Below, in pieces: positions 32,481 to 41,338 of a stretch of DNA of 64,000 nucleotides. Position 1 is the first letter of the stretch. Each line of letters begins with the position of its first letter. The notes below the pieces were generated by a model. It saw only the letters and a list, made by a program, of their open reading frames with translations, was not told the origin of the DNA and searched no databases. The position numbers and the translations under genes are program-made. The stretch lies in contig JAHZHI010000030.1 of assembly GCA_019420345.1 (NCBI GenBank), positions 1 through 64,000 on the forward strand, read 5' to 3'. The DNA comes from Peptococcaceae bacterium (GTDB lineage Bacteria > Bacillota > Peptococcia > Peptococcales > Peptococcaceae).

Positions 32481-32514
32481 CCAAGGAGCCCGGATGGTCG
32501 GCTCTTTGGTTTTA
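32463..32514 (+). terminator. riboswitch terminator before pflA
   Basis: 17-bp stem with two wobbles, eight-base loop and a T-rich tail. The 5' arm is the CCGACCGTCTGGGC of the aptamer, so ligand binding and terminator formation exclude each other. Confidence 0.8.
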
Positions 32515-32534
32515 TTTCGGAAGGAGGAGCGGTT

Positions 32535-33266
32535 ATGCGAGTAGGTTACATTCATTCCATCGAAAGCATGGGGCTGGTGGATGGCCCTGGCATTCGGACA
32601 GTGGTGTTTTTACAGGGGTGCGGCATTCGCTGCTGCTATTGTCACAATCCTGACACATGGACCCATGATGGTGGTGAGGTGATCACTTCGGAGGCTCTCG
32701 TTAAAAAGCTGTGCCGTTTCAAATCATATTTTGATGCCAGCGGTGGCGGCGTCACTTTTTCGGGTGGTGAGCCGCTGCAGCAGCCTGAATTTCTTGCAGA
32801 AGCGCTGCGCCTTTGCAAAGAAGCTGGGCTGCACACTTGCATCGATACCGCTGGTGTCGGGCTTGGCGATTACGATGCCATCTTAGCCAACACGGATTTG
32901 CTGCTTTATGATGTGAAGCATTTTACGCCGGAAGGCTATCAGCAAATCACGGGCACCACAATGGAGCGTACCCTGGCTTTTTTGGATGCTGTGCAGAAAG
33001 CTGATGTACCTTTGTGGGTGCGCCATGTCGTTGTGCCAGGGCTGACCGATGGTGACGATCACATTTGTGCCCTTGCTGATTACATCAACGGCATCCGTAA
33101 TGTGCAAAAGGTGGAGCTGCTTGGCTATCATTTACTGGGGCGAGAAAAATACCGCGTTTCCAATCTTCCGTATGCGTTAGAAGGTGTGCCAGCGTTGTCT
33201 GAGGAAGCTTTGGTACACTACCAAAAACTACTTGATGAAAGACTGGAAGGAGTCGGTAAACAATGA
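32535..33266 (+). CDS. pflA: pyruvate formate-lyase activating enzyme
   Basis: Radical SAM activase of 243 residues. VDGPGIRTVVFLQGCGIRCCYCHNPDTW is as in PflA, with the CxxxCxxC cluster CGIRCCYC near residues 31-38, and FSGGEPLQQPEF follows. It installs the glycyl radical on PflB. AAGGAGGAG precedes the ATG. Its stop overlaps the first pflB codons (ATGATG). The pflA-before-pflB order is the reverse of the enteric one. Confidence 0.95.
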   Translation: MRVGYIHSIESMGLVDGPGIRTVVFLQGCGIRCCYCHNPDTWTHDGGEVITSEALVKKLCRFKSYFDASGGGVTFSGGEPLQQPEFLAEALRLCKEAGLHTCIDTAGVGLGDYDAILANTDLLLYDVKHFTPEGYQQITGTTMERTLAFLDAVQKADVPLWVRHVVVPGLTDGDDHICALADYINGIRNVQKVELLGYHLLGREKYRVSNLPYALEGVPALSEEALVHYQKLLDERLEGVGKQ

Positions 33267-35506
33267 TGGATTTGACAAAAAGCCCAGCCTGGGACGGATT
33301 TCGCAGCGGTGAATGGCGCCATTTGATTAACGTGCGCAATTTTATTCAGAAAAATTACACCCCATATGAGGGGGATGATGCCTTCTTGACAGGCACCACA
33401 GCGCGGACTGATCGCGTATGGGAAAAGTGCCGTGCCCTCATCGTTGAAGAAGTGAAAAAGGGCATCATTGATGTAGAAACGCATATCGCCTCTGGCATTG
33501 ATAATTTTGAGCCAGGATATATCGACAAAGAAAACGAGGTCATTGTCGGTCTGCAAACCGATGCACCACTCAAGCGCATTGTCAATCTTTATGGCGGCAT
33601 GCGCATGGCCAAGGCAGCGTTGGAACAGTATGGCTATACCTTAGATCCAGAGATTGAAAAACATTTCACCGAATATCGCAAGACACACAACGATGGTGTG
33701 TTTGACGCCTATCCTCAGCGTGTGCGTGCGGCGCGCAGCGCGGGGCTTTTGACGGGCTTGCCAGATGCGTATGGTCGTGGCCGCATTGTTGGCGACTATC
33801 GCCGAGTGGCACTTTATGGTGTGGATTTCCTGATCGAAGCAAAGCAGGAAGATCTGCGCAATGCCGATGGGCCAATGACTGAAGAACGCATTCGTTTGCG
33901 CGAAGAAATCAGCGAGCAGATTCGTGCGCTGGGCAAGATGAAATCGATGGCAACGCGTTACGGCGTTGACATTTCCGGCCCAGCAGCGACGGCACAGGAA
34001 GCGGTGCAGGCCCTTTACATGGCTTATCTTGCCGGTACCAAAGAAAACAATGGCGCGGCCACCTCTCTCGGCCGCACGTCGACCTTCCTTGACATCTACA
34101 TTCAGCGTGACCTCGAACGCGGCATCCTTGACGAACAAGGCGCTCAGGAATTGATCGACCAATTTGTGATTAAGCTGCGTTTGATCCGCCACTTGCGTAC
34201 GCCAGAATACAACGAGCTCTTTGGCGGCGATCCAACTTGGGTCACCGAATCCATCGGCGGCATGGGCGTGGACGGACGCACTTTAGTGACCAAAAACTCT
34301 TATCGCATGCTGCACACCCTTATCAATTTAGGCACTGCACCGGAGCCAAACCTCACTGTGCTTTGGAGCCGCGATCTGCCAGAGAACTTTAAGAAGTTCT
34401 GCGCCAAGATGAGCATTGAAACCGATTCTATCCAGTATGAAAACGACGACATCATGCGTCCTCTTTATGGTGATGATTATGGCATCGCCTGCTGTGTTTC
34501 AGCCATGAAAATTGGCAAACAGATGCAATTTTTCGGCGCACGTGCCAATTTGGCAAAGAGCTTGCTTTACGCCATCAATGGCGGTGTCGATGAAATTAAA
34601 GGGGTGAAGGTTGTTCCTGGCATTGAACCTTTAACTGGCGAGGTGTTGAATTACTCCGATGTCATCACCAATTATAAAAAGGTTATGGATTATGTTGCAG
34701 AACTTTATGTCGATGCCATCAACATCATTCACTACATGCATGATAAATATGCTTACGAAGCCAGCCAGATGGCTTTACACGACACCGATGTAGAACGTCT
34801 CACGGCATTTGGTATTGCCGGCCTTTCGGTGGCTGCCGATTCCCTGTCGGCGATCAAATTCGCGAAGGTGCGTCCAATTCGTGATGAGCGCGGCATCGCT
34901 GTGGATTTCGAAACCGTTGGCGATTTTCCAAAATACGGCAATGACAACGACCTTGTTGATGACATCGCTGTAGAAGTGGTCAGCTATTTCTCCAATGCCC
35001 TCAAGCGCCATCCAATCTATCGCGGCGGCATCCATACGTTGTCGGCTTTAACGATTACCAGTAATGTCATGTATGGCAAAAAGACAGGATCCACACCAGA
35101 TGGCCGCAAGATCGGTGAACCATTGGCGCCTGGTGCCAATCCAATGCATGGCCGCGATGAGAACGGCGCCCTTGCTTCCTTGAATTCTGTGTCTAAAATT
35201 CCTTATCGCGGGGTTTGTCAGGATGGCGTGTCCAATACCTTTTCCATTGTGCCAGTGGCTCTTGGACGAGACAATATTCAGCGCGTTCGTAATCTTTCAG
35301 CCATTCTTGATGGCTATTTTATGCGCAGTGCCCATCATCTCAATGTGAACGTCATGAACCGCGAAGTGCTTCTCGATGCCATGGAACATCCAGATCTTTA
35401 TCCAACCTTGACCATTCGTGTCTCCGGTTATGCGGTTAACTTCAGTCGACTCAGCCGTGAACAGCAGCTTGAAGTCATCAAGCGTACCTTCCACGAAAGC
35501 GTATAA
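33263..35506 (+). CDS. pflB: formate C-acetyltransferase (pyruvate formate-lyase)
   Basis: Full-length glycyl radical enzyme of 747 residues. The adjacent catalytic cysteines are in YGIACCVSAM (near residue 412). The glycyl radical loop TIRVSGYAVNFSRLS lies close to the C-terminus. It splits pyruvate and CoA into acetyl-CoA and formate, giving ATP by acetate formation and one-carbon units. The CC and the RVSGYAVNF motif set it apart from glycerol dehydratase-type relatives. Start at the first of two adjacent ATGs, 10 bases after GGAAGGAG. Confidence 0.97.
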   Translation: MMDLTKSPAWDGFRSGEWRHLINVRNFIQKNYTPYEGDDAFLTGTTARTDRVWEKCRALIVEEVKKGIIDVETHIASGIDNFEPGYIDKENEVIVGLQTDAPLKRIVNLYGGMRMAKAALEQYGYTLDPEIEKHFTEYRKTHNDGVFDAYPQRVRAARSAGLLTGLPDAYGRGRIVGDYRRVALYGVDFLIEAKQEDLRNADGPMTEERIRLREEISEQIRALGKMKSMATRYGVDISGPAATAQEAVQALYMAYLAGTKENNGAATSLGRTSTFLDIYIQRDLERGILDEQGAQELIDQFVIKLRLIRHLRTPEYNELFGGDPTWVTESIGGMGVDGRTLVTKNSYRMLHTLINLGTAPEPNLTVLWSRDLPENFKKFCAKMSIETDSIQYENDDIMRPLYGDDYGIACCVSAMKIGKQMQFFGARANLAKSLLYAINGGVDEIKGVKVVPGIEPLTGEVLNYSDVITNYKKVMDYVAELYVDAINIIHYMHDKYAYEASQMALHDTDVERLTAFGIAGLSVAADSLSAIKFAKVRPIRDERGIAVDFETVGDFPKYGNDNDLVDDIAVEVVSYFSNALKRHPIYRGGIHTLSALTITSNVMYGKKTGSTPDGRKIGEPLAPGANPMHGRDENGALASLNSVSKIPYRGVCQDGVSNTFSIVPVALGRDNIQRVRNLSAILDGYFMRSAHHLNVNVMNREVLLDAMEHPDLYPTLTIRVSGYAVNFSRLSREQQLEVIKRTFHESV

Positions 35507-35512
35507 AACACA

Positions 35513-35555
35513 CGTCCCTCAGCGACAGGATTCTTGTCGTTGAGGGGCGATTTTT
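35513..35555. terminator. terminator between pflB and the acetyltransferase gene
   Basis: About 12-15 bp stem with a G-T pair (CCCTCAGCGACA arms), T run on the plus strand; may also serve the convergent gene at 35554. Confidence 0.8.
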
Positions 35556-36189
35556 ATGTTGCAACTTTGTTTAATGCATCAATGTCGCCATTTTGGATGG
35601 CTGAGAGATGCTGACGGAGAAGTGATTCAGGCCAATCCCACCATTGCAGGCGCTGTAGAACAAGGATAGTGCCATCGTCAAACCGACGGCGGATGGGTTT
35701 GGCAGGCACACCGCCAACGATGGTGTAGGGTGGAACATCTTTTGTAACCAGGGCACGGGCGCCGATGATGGTACCATCACCAATGGTGACGCCAGCGAGG
35801 ATGACGGCCTGATAGCCGATCCACACATCGTTGCCAATGACAATGTCGCCTTTGTTGTCCCAGGCGGTGCAAATGGATGCGAGTGGCAGATTCCATTCCT
35901 CATAGAAAATAGGGAAGGGATAGGTGGATAAGCTGTGCAAGGTGTGATTGGCGCTGTTGAAAAGAAAGGTGGCGCCGCAGGCGATGGAACAATACTTGCC
36001 GATGTAAAGATGGTCGTTGTTGATGGGGTAGTGATAGCGGACGTTGTTGGTTTCGAAATCGCGCGGGTCGTGTACGAAGTCGTTGTAGATGGTAAAGTCG
36101 CCGACATAGATGTTGGGATTGGTGATGGCGTTTTTCAGGTAGATGGTTTGGAGATCGCTGCTGCGGGGGTAAAGCGTATGTGGATTCAT
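35554..36189 (-). CDS. CatB/Vat-type hexapeptide acetyltransferase
   Basis: A 211-residue left-handed beta-helix acetyltransferase of the xenobiotic type. IGKYCSIACGATFLFNSANHTLHSLSTYPF, around residues 62-92, has the catalytic histidine of chloramphenicol/streptogramin acetyltransferases. The hexapeptide coil GDIVIGNDVWIGYQAVILAGVTIGDGTIIGARALV and the PPYTIVGGVPAKPIRRRF end are typical. Chromosomal members are often of unknown substrate and are not evidence of drug resistance. Minus strand, followed by nothing in its operon; the NTN-hydrolase gene lies 12 bases upstream, so these two may be cotranscribed. Confidence 0.88.
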   Translation of the reverse strand: MNPHTLYPRSSDLQTIYLKNAITNPNIYVGDFTIYNDFVHDPRDFETNNVRYHYPINNDHLYIGKYCSIACGATFLFNSANHTLHSLSTYPFPIFYEEWNLPLASICTAWDNKGDIVIGNDVWIGYQAVILAGVTIGDGTIIGARALVTKDVPPYTIVGGVPAKPIRRRFDDGTILVLQRLQWWDWPESLLRQHLSAIQNGDIDALNKVAT

Positions 36190-36201
36190 GTTGCTTCCTT
36201 T

Positions 36202-36906
36202 CTATGATAGGGGAAAGTGATGTTGCTGGATGTCGTCGAAACGATTGTTTTGAACATAATAAACAGTGTTCTCATGAGCAGCGTAGACGAAGCTCACGCG
36301 TGTGGCCCAAGGACCTTCTTGACTTACGTTGCGGAGGAGGGCGAAAGCATCGCTGACGTTGAATGTTTCATTGCAGGATGAAAGCGTTGCGGCTGCGCGC
36401 TCATAGCGGTCATCGCCAGGGACGATGAAGGGACGTGTGCTTTCTGGGGCCAGAAGTGAGTAGTTGGTAATCAGTGAGAAGCGGCCGCTGTCCACGCGGT
36501 AGCCAATGCCCGGCTCAATGATTAAGGTGCGACCATGACGATCGGAAAGCATGGCCTGCATGGTGGCATCGGCTGCATAGGTGATCTTTTTGGTTTGAAC
36601 AAGATGGACGGCATCGTCGAAGCTGAGACGAGCCTGCACAAATTGCTCGGTGAGATCAGCAATGGTCATACAGTCGACGCCATCCGTATAGAGGCCGCCA
36701 GGTACACCGTGAACACAAAGCAGGGTGCCGACGTTGCCGTTGCGGTGTACGCCATGATATGTGTGACGCAAGCCGTCTGGCCGCAGAATGCCAATGGCGA
36801 AATGATCGTGATCCATGATAAGCTGATGGTCCCAAACGGCAAGATCAATGTCAAAATTGAATCCAGTGATCATCGCATTCGCGCGATAAACAAAACGTGT
36901 GCACAT
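36202..36906 (-). CDS. linear amide C-N hydrolase family protein (NTN hydrolase)
   Basis: A 234-residue protein beginning MCTRFVY. After removal of the methionine the cysteine would be the N-terminal nucleophile, as in choloylglycine and acid-ceramidase-type hydrolases. GFNFDIDL (near residue 15) supplies the conserved aspartate region. Length is shorter than typical bile salt hydrolases (about 320), and several conserved parts of those are missing, so a bile salt hydrolase call is not made. Start at 36906, GAAGGAA upstream. Cotranscribed with the acetyltransferase gene. Confidence 0.72.
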   Translation of the reverse strand: MCTRFVYRANAMITGFNFDIDLAVWDHQLIMDHDHFAIGILRPDGLRHTYHGVHRNGNVGTLLCVHGVPGGLYTDGVDCMTIADLTEQFVQARLSFDDAVHLVQTKKITYAADATMQAMLSDRHGRTLIIEPGIGYRVDSGRFSLITNYSLLAPESTRPFIVPGDDRYERAAATLSSCNETFNVSDAFALLRNVSQEGPWATRVSFVYAAHENTVYYVQNNRFDDIQQHHFPLS

Positions 36907-37001
36907 AATGATTCCTTCCTTCTATAATATAGGATGGTTTCATCATATAGCGCCTGCACGCGTTTGGCTATGGAACGAATGATACCGCATCATTTTGGCA
37001 C

Positions 37002-37042
37002 AAAAAAACCGCTGTACAGCAATGCTGTACAGCGGTTTTTTT
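37002..37042. terminator. bidirectional terminator
   Basis: 19-bp perfect stem (AAAAAAACCGCTGTACAGC arms) with a three-base loop, T runs on both strands. It ends the minus-strand phosphoesterase gene. Confidence 0.9.
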
Positions 37043-37895
37043 AGATGTCCATGATGTACATGGTGTCGAGAACTTCCTGGTAGAGGGAGGTTTTATGTTT
37101 CCATTTGAAATTGTGCCCCAAAGAGACGTTGACATAGTAGACGCCGTTTCGCTCCATCTCCATGCGAATGTGGGAGTGGGCGCAGATGCAGGTATCGACG
37201 CCATATTTTTCATAGAGTTCGGCATAGTATTTGCTGCCCATAAAGGCGATGGTGGTGCCCCAGACGTGGCTTTGTTTATAGAGCTCAGGGCGCGGCAGCA
37301 TATGGATGACAGAGCAGATTTTGTAGTGATCACCGTTTGGACGTTCGCGAATGGTCTTGAGCTGGCGTTCCATGAAATCCAAACTTTGGGCAGTGATTTC
37401 TTCGTTGATGCGCGGATTGTCTTCGTCGGTCAGCACGTATTTATATTCCGGGCAGCGGCGCAGAAAATGACGCTTGGTGGCTTCGCTCATATGATGATAT
37501 TTGCGATGCAGGGAAAAGTCGTACCAGCTTGGGCTGCCGATGATGACCCAATCACCGTGCACGATTGGGTGTAGGCAGAGGCTATAGATGGGGTGACCAA
37601 GCATGAGCTCCAGGTATTCGTCGGCATCAAAGCATAGGTCTTCATTCTTTTTGCGCTTGTTTCTCCCAGCCGTGCAATAGAGCTCATGGTTACCGGGAAT
37701 TTCGAGAATTTTTGTTGAGACATTTTTAGAGAGGTCGTTATAGAAATCCAGCGACCCGAAGGCGCCGGTTGTTGTATCACCGCAAAAAACGAGTGCATCT
37801 AGCGTTAGATTCTTGCAGACACGTGTGAATTCGGCGAGAAAATCATGGTGAGTATTGTAGTCCATGTGTAAGTCACCAATGAAACCAATTTTCAT
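37041..37895 (-). CDS. metallophosphoesterase
   Basis: A 284-residue calcineurin-like phosphoesterase. Metal motifs in order: GDLHMDYN (residues 6-13), CGDTTTG (near 39), GNHELYC (near 69), then SVIHMLP and AHSHIRME near residues 190 and 240. It is intact in all metal-binding blocks. Substrate unknown. AAGGAG precedes the ATG at 37895. It is a single gene, transcribed away from the pyrophosphohydrolase-like gene. Confidence 0.9.
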   Translation of the reverse strand: MKIGFIGDLHMDYNTHHDFLAEFTRVCKNLTLDALVFCGDTTTGAFGSLDFYNDLSKNVSTKILEIPGNHELYCTAGRNKRKKNEDLCFDADEYLELMLGHPIYSLCLHPIVHGDWVIIGSPSWYDFSLHRKYHHMSEATKRHFLRRCPEYKYVLTDEDNPRINEEITAQSLDFMERQLKTIRERPNGDHYKICSVIHMLPRPELYKQSHVWGTTIAFMGSKYYAELYEKYGVDTCICAHSHIRMEMERNGVYYVNVSLGHNFKWKHKTSLYQEVLDTMYIMDI

Positions 37896-38023
37896 ATTCT
37901 CATCTCCTTGGCTTTAGGGTAGCATTGAAAAATATTGCTGTCAATAAGTGATAATGCTTTCACGGAACAGGGCTTTGTGGTAGAATGAAATCAGAAAATT
38001 CAAAAAGGAAAGGAGGGGCATTT

Positions 38024-38344
38024 ATGGCGCGACGTTCCTATAACAAGCTGGTGCGTGACAAGGTGCCGACGGCGATTGTGCAAGGCGGCGATGAGGCAGT
38101 CACCTCTGTGCTTGAAAGTAAAGATGATATTTTATTTGCGCTGGACGAAAAACTGGACGAAGAAGTGTGCGATTATCAGGTGACAAAAGAAATGGCGGAA
38201 CTGGCAGACGTGCTGGAAGTTATTCATGCCATTGCAGAAGCAAACGGCATCACGTTTGATGAGTTGGATCAAATTCGCTTGCACAAGCGTGAAACCCGTG
38301 GCGGCTTTACGAAAATGATTCTGCTGGAAGAAATCATTGAATAA
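38024..38344 (+). CDS. MazG-like / phosphoribosyl-ATP pyrophosphohydrolase-like protein
   Basis: A 106-residue all-helical protein. YNKLVRDKVPTAI at the start, EKLDEEVCDYQ, and EMAELADVLEVIHAIAEANGI supply the EExxE and ExxD metal residues of the MazG/HisE superfamily. Free-standing members in Bacillota hydrolyse damaged or non-canonical nucleotides; a histidine-synthesis role is not supported as no his genes are near. ATG at 38024 follows AAAGGAGGGG; the longer frame start at 37985 is not needed. Confidence 0.82.
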   Translation: MARRSYNKLVRDKVPTAIVQGGDEAVTSVLESKDDILFALDEKLDEEVCDYQVTKEMAELADVLEVIHAIAEANGITFDELDQIRLHKRETRGGFTKMILLEEIIE

Positions 38345-38436
38345 GCCGGCCGTGCCCAGTGTTTTTTGTTAGCGATCAATGATTACCATTAAATAATGGA
38401 AATGAACCAATCAATACAATATCATTATAACGGATC

Positions 38437-38474
38437 AACAACGTAACAGAAGCAGAAAGTTACGTTGTTTTTTT
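38437..38474 (+). terminator. terminator in the 38.3-38.6 kb intergenic region
   Basis: 11-bp perfect stem (AACAACGTAAC arms), 11-base loop, T run. It lies 92 bases after the MazG-like gene. Confidence 0.8.
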
Positions 38475-38536
38475 GTGCATGCTTTTAAGAAATGATTAAG
38501 AATGTTGTCCTATACTTGGTTTGCCTGTTGGGCGGC

Positions 38537-38566
38537 TTGTGTTTCACAGACGTCATGGGGTATAAT
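38537..38566 (+). promoter_or_regulatory. promoter of the racemase/FAD-lipoprotein operon
   Basis: TTGTGT and TATAAT with an 18-base spacer. The rest of 38475-38604 holds nothing else I recognise. Confidence 0.55.
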
Positions 38567-38604
38567 AATTGTTACATGCAAACATCAACAAGGGAGTGAC
38601 CACC

Positions 38605-39330
38605 ATGAGACAGGCAGTAGGGGTTATCGGCGGCGTTGGACCGATGGCGACGGTATATTATATGCAGCGCGTAATTGAAATGACAAAAGCAGGGTGTGAC
38701 CAGGATCACATCAACATGCTTGTGTTCAATGACTGTGACATTCCGGATCGCACAGCCTTCATCACCGAGCAGTCTCCAGACAATCCACTGCCAGTGATGG
38801 TGGAGGACGCAAAACGTTTGGAAGCGGCTGGCTGTGCATTTGTAGTGATTCCGTGCAACACAGCCCATTATTTTTACGATGAGCTGCAGCAGGCGGTGAA
38901 AATCCCAGTTGTGAATATTGTGGAAGAAACGATCCGTTACGCGAAAGAACGCATCGCAGACTTACATTGTGTCGGCATCATGGCGACGACTGGCACCATT
39001 GTGACCGGCACATATCAGAAATACGCACAGCAAGCAGGACTGGATGCCATTGTGCCTGATGAGGACGGTCAGGCAGCGCTGATGCATATGATTTATGATG
39101 GTGTGAAAGCTGGTCAGCCGGTAGCACGGGAAGACTTTGACGCTGTTGCCAATGCACTGCGGGCACGAGGTGCACAGTGTCTTATTCTTGGCTGCACGGA
39201 GCTTTCGGTTTTAAAACGCGATTTACCCATCGACGACCCCGATGTGTTGGATTCCATTGATGTGCTGGCATCAGAGACGGTGCGCCGCAGTGGAAAACAG
39301 TATACCAGCGAGTGTTTGTTAAAGGAGTAA
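38605..39330 (+). CDS. aspartate/glutamate racemase family protein
   Basis: A 241-residue racemase. IGGVGPMATVYYM (residues 8-20) starts the first half; the two catalytic cysteines are in IPCNTAHYF (near residue 84) and LGCTELSVL (near 197). Both are present, so activity is expected. It resembles YgeA/aspartate racemase-type proteins more than MurI. The ATG at 38605 follows AAGGGAGTGA; a longer frame exists but is not needed. The FAD-lipoprotein gene starts three bases after its stop. Confidence 0.88.
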   Translation: MRQAVGVIGGVGPMATVYYMQRVIEMTKAGCDQDHINMLVFNDCDIPDRTAFITEQSPDNPLPVMVEDAKRLEAAGCAFVVIPCNTAHYFYDELQQAVKIPVVNIVEETIRYAKERIADLHCVGIMATTGTIVTGTYQKYAQQAGLDAIVPDEDGQAALMHMIYDGVKAGQPVAREDFDAVANALRARGAQCLILGCTELSVLKRDLPIDDPDVLDSIDVLASETVRRSGKQYTSECLLKE

Positions 39331-39333
39331 AAA

Positions 39334-41304
39334 ATGAAGAAAAAAATGACTGCATTGATTGCGATGCTGCTCGTCGTGACCATGCTTTTTTCTGGTTGCA
39401 GCAGCGGTACAGAATCAACCGGTGAGGCAGAATCTCTGCCTCAGTTTACGAATGAAGGCACAGCGGACAGTGACTACGACGTTATCGTTGTTGGTTCTGA
39501 TCCAGAGGGCATTGCAGCGGCCGTATCAGCAGCACGCAATGGCATGAAGACTTTGCTTTTGTCAAAAGACAGTACGCCTGGCGGCCTGTACACCCTTGGG
39601 GCCTTGAACTTTATTGATGTGCCTGAAACCCGCGATGGTACAACCTTAGTGGGTGGTATCTATGAAGAGTTTGTGAATGCGGTGGGCGGCAGTGGTTTTG
39701 ATATTGTCAATGCTGCCAATGTGTTCCAAGATATGCTGACATCGGAAAAAAACATCACTGTGCGTTATAACGCCGAATTTCAAGCACCTGTCATGAACGG
39801 CACGACGATCACAGGTGTGACCGTGTTGGAAGATGGACAGGAAGTTACCTATAACGCGCCATATGTCATTGATGCGACACAGGATGGCGATGTGGCAGCA
39901 GCGGCTGGTGCGCCATATACTTACGCTGGAGAAGACATCGGCGAGCGCGACCGTGAAATGGGCGTGACTTTGGTATTCCGTTTGTCTGGTGTGAACTGGG
40001 ACAGCATGACGCGTTATCTGACGATCAAGCGCGGCATTGGTGAATTGTTCAATAAATCGACAAGCATGGGGGTTAGCGGCAACACAGCATGGGGCTTCAG
40101 CGATGAAGGCTATGCATACGAGCCAAAAGACAGCGCCATGCGCTTGCGCGGCTTTAACATGGCGCGACAAGACAACGGTGATGTGCTTGTCAATGCACTT
40201 TTGATCTTTGACGTAGACCCATTGGATGAAGAAAGTCGCGAAGAAGGCATTGAGCGTGCCAAAGCAGAATTGGAAAACATCATTCCTTATCTGCAGGATG
40301 AATTCTGGGGCTTCAGCGACTGCCAGCTTGTTGGCACGGCAGATGACCTTTATGTGCGCGAAAGCCGTCATATTACCTGCGAATACAATTTGACGATTGA
40401 CGATGTGTTGGAAAACCGCTGGCAGGACGATGCGATCTGTGTCACTTCCTACCCAGTCGATGTACAGCCAACAAAAACGCAGACCTATGGTACGGTTGTT
40501 GGTTATCCTGATCAGTATGCCATTGGCTATAAGAGCCTGGTGCCACAAGATGTGGATGGGCTGTTGGTGGTTGGCCGTTCGGCAGGATACACCTCACTGG
40601 CAGCAGGTTCTGCACGTATTGTACCGACGGGCATGGCTTGTGGTGAAGCGGCCGGTGTGGCTGTAGCCGTGGCCAAGTCTTTGGATAAAACCCCTCGTGA
40701 TTTGGTAGATAACAGCGCTGCCATTTCTATGATTCAGGATCTCTTGGTTGATCAGGGCGCCAAACTTGATCATACACAGACGCATGAAGATGTTATGGAT
40801 CACTGGGCTTATCCAGGCGTAAAAGTGCTGCGCAGTCTCGGTGTTCTCGATGGTGGCTACGACAACAATTATTATTTGGACGATGATATCACCATGAACC
40901 GTTATCAGAATATGGTCAACAATGCGGTGAAAAAAGCTGGCTTTGAGCTCAGCGACAAGATTTATGTCAACGAAAATGTGCCGGCACGACAAATCATCGG
41001 TACCATGGCGCGGGCTTGCATTGAGATTGAAGGCGCTGAAAAGCTGGCCGATGATAATGATGTTTATCTCCAGGCCTTGAAGGATCGTGGCATTATGACC
41101 GATGAGCTGGAAAGTTATTTCAGTGATATGGAAGCGACCCCTAATGCAGGTGCCGTTACGATGCTTACCGCTCGTTTCTACAGCTATTTGCTCACTCTTG
41201 ATGGGGCACAATCGCTGTCGGCGGCAGAATGCATCGATTTGAATTCTGATGACAACAGTGTGATTTCTGTTCCTGATTGGATTGCACAAAATGCGAATGC
41301 ATAA
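39334..41304 (+). CDS. FAD-dependent oxidoreductase lipoprotein with SLH-like module
   Basis: A 656-residue exported flavoprotein. Residues 1-22 form a lipoprotein signal with lipobox LFSGC. An FAD-binding fold opens near residue 49 (YDVIVVGSDPEGIAAAVSAARNG), and the FAD_oxidored pattern continues with GGLYTLGALNF, YVIDATQDGDVAAAAGA and the C-terminal GSARIVPTGMACGEAAGVA. Around residues 487-540 there is an SLH-like stretch (VMDHWAYPGVKVLRSLGVLDGG). An FAD enzyme exported through Sec and anchored outside is unusual, since FAD must be acquired there. Its partner may be the racemase gene three bases upstream. Substrate unknown. Confidence 0.82.
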   Translation: MKKKMTALIAMLLVVTMLFSGCSSGTESTGEAESLPQFTNEGTADSDYDVIVVGSDPEGIAAAVSAARNGMKTLLLSKDSTPGGLYTLGALNFIDVPETRDGTTLVGGIYEEFVNAVGGSGFDIVNAANVFQDMLTSEKNITVRYNAEFQAPVMNGTTITGVTVLEDGQEVTYNAPYVIDATQDGDVAAAAGAPYTYAGEDIGERDREMGVTLVFRLSGVNWDSMTRYLTIKRGIGELFNKSTSMGVSGNTAWGFSDEGYAYEPKDSAMRLRGFNMARQDNGDVLVNALLIFDVDPLDEESREEGIERAKAELENIIPYLQDEFWGFSDCQLVGTADDLYVRESRHITCEYNLTIDDVLENRWQDDAICVTSYPVDVQPTKTQTYGTVVGYPDQYAIGYKSLVPQDVDGLLVVGRSAGYTSLAAGSARIVPTGMACGEAAGVAVAVAKSLDKTPRDLVDNSAAISMIQDLLVDQGAKLDHTQTHEDVMDHWAYPGVKVLRSLGVLDGGYDNNYYLDDDITMNRYQNMVNNAVKKAGFELSDKIYVNENVPARQIIGTMARACIEIEGAEKLADDNDVYLQALKDRGIMTDELESYFSDMEATPNAGAVTMLTARFYSYLLTLDGAQSLSAAECIDLNSDDNSVISVPDWIAQNANA

Positions 41305-41338
41305 TTGATGGTGGTTAAGAAGTGGAAAGGAGGCCCTC

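Noticed and set aside
35554..36906. Antibiotic-resistance and bile-salt hydrolase calls for the acetyltransferase and NTN-hydrolase genes
   Set aside because: Chromosomal CatB/Vat-like enzymes often have other substrates, and the hydrolase is too short and lacks several bile salt hydrolase blocks.
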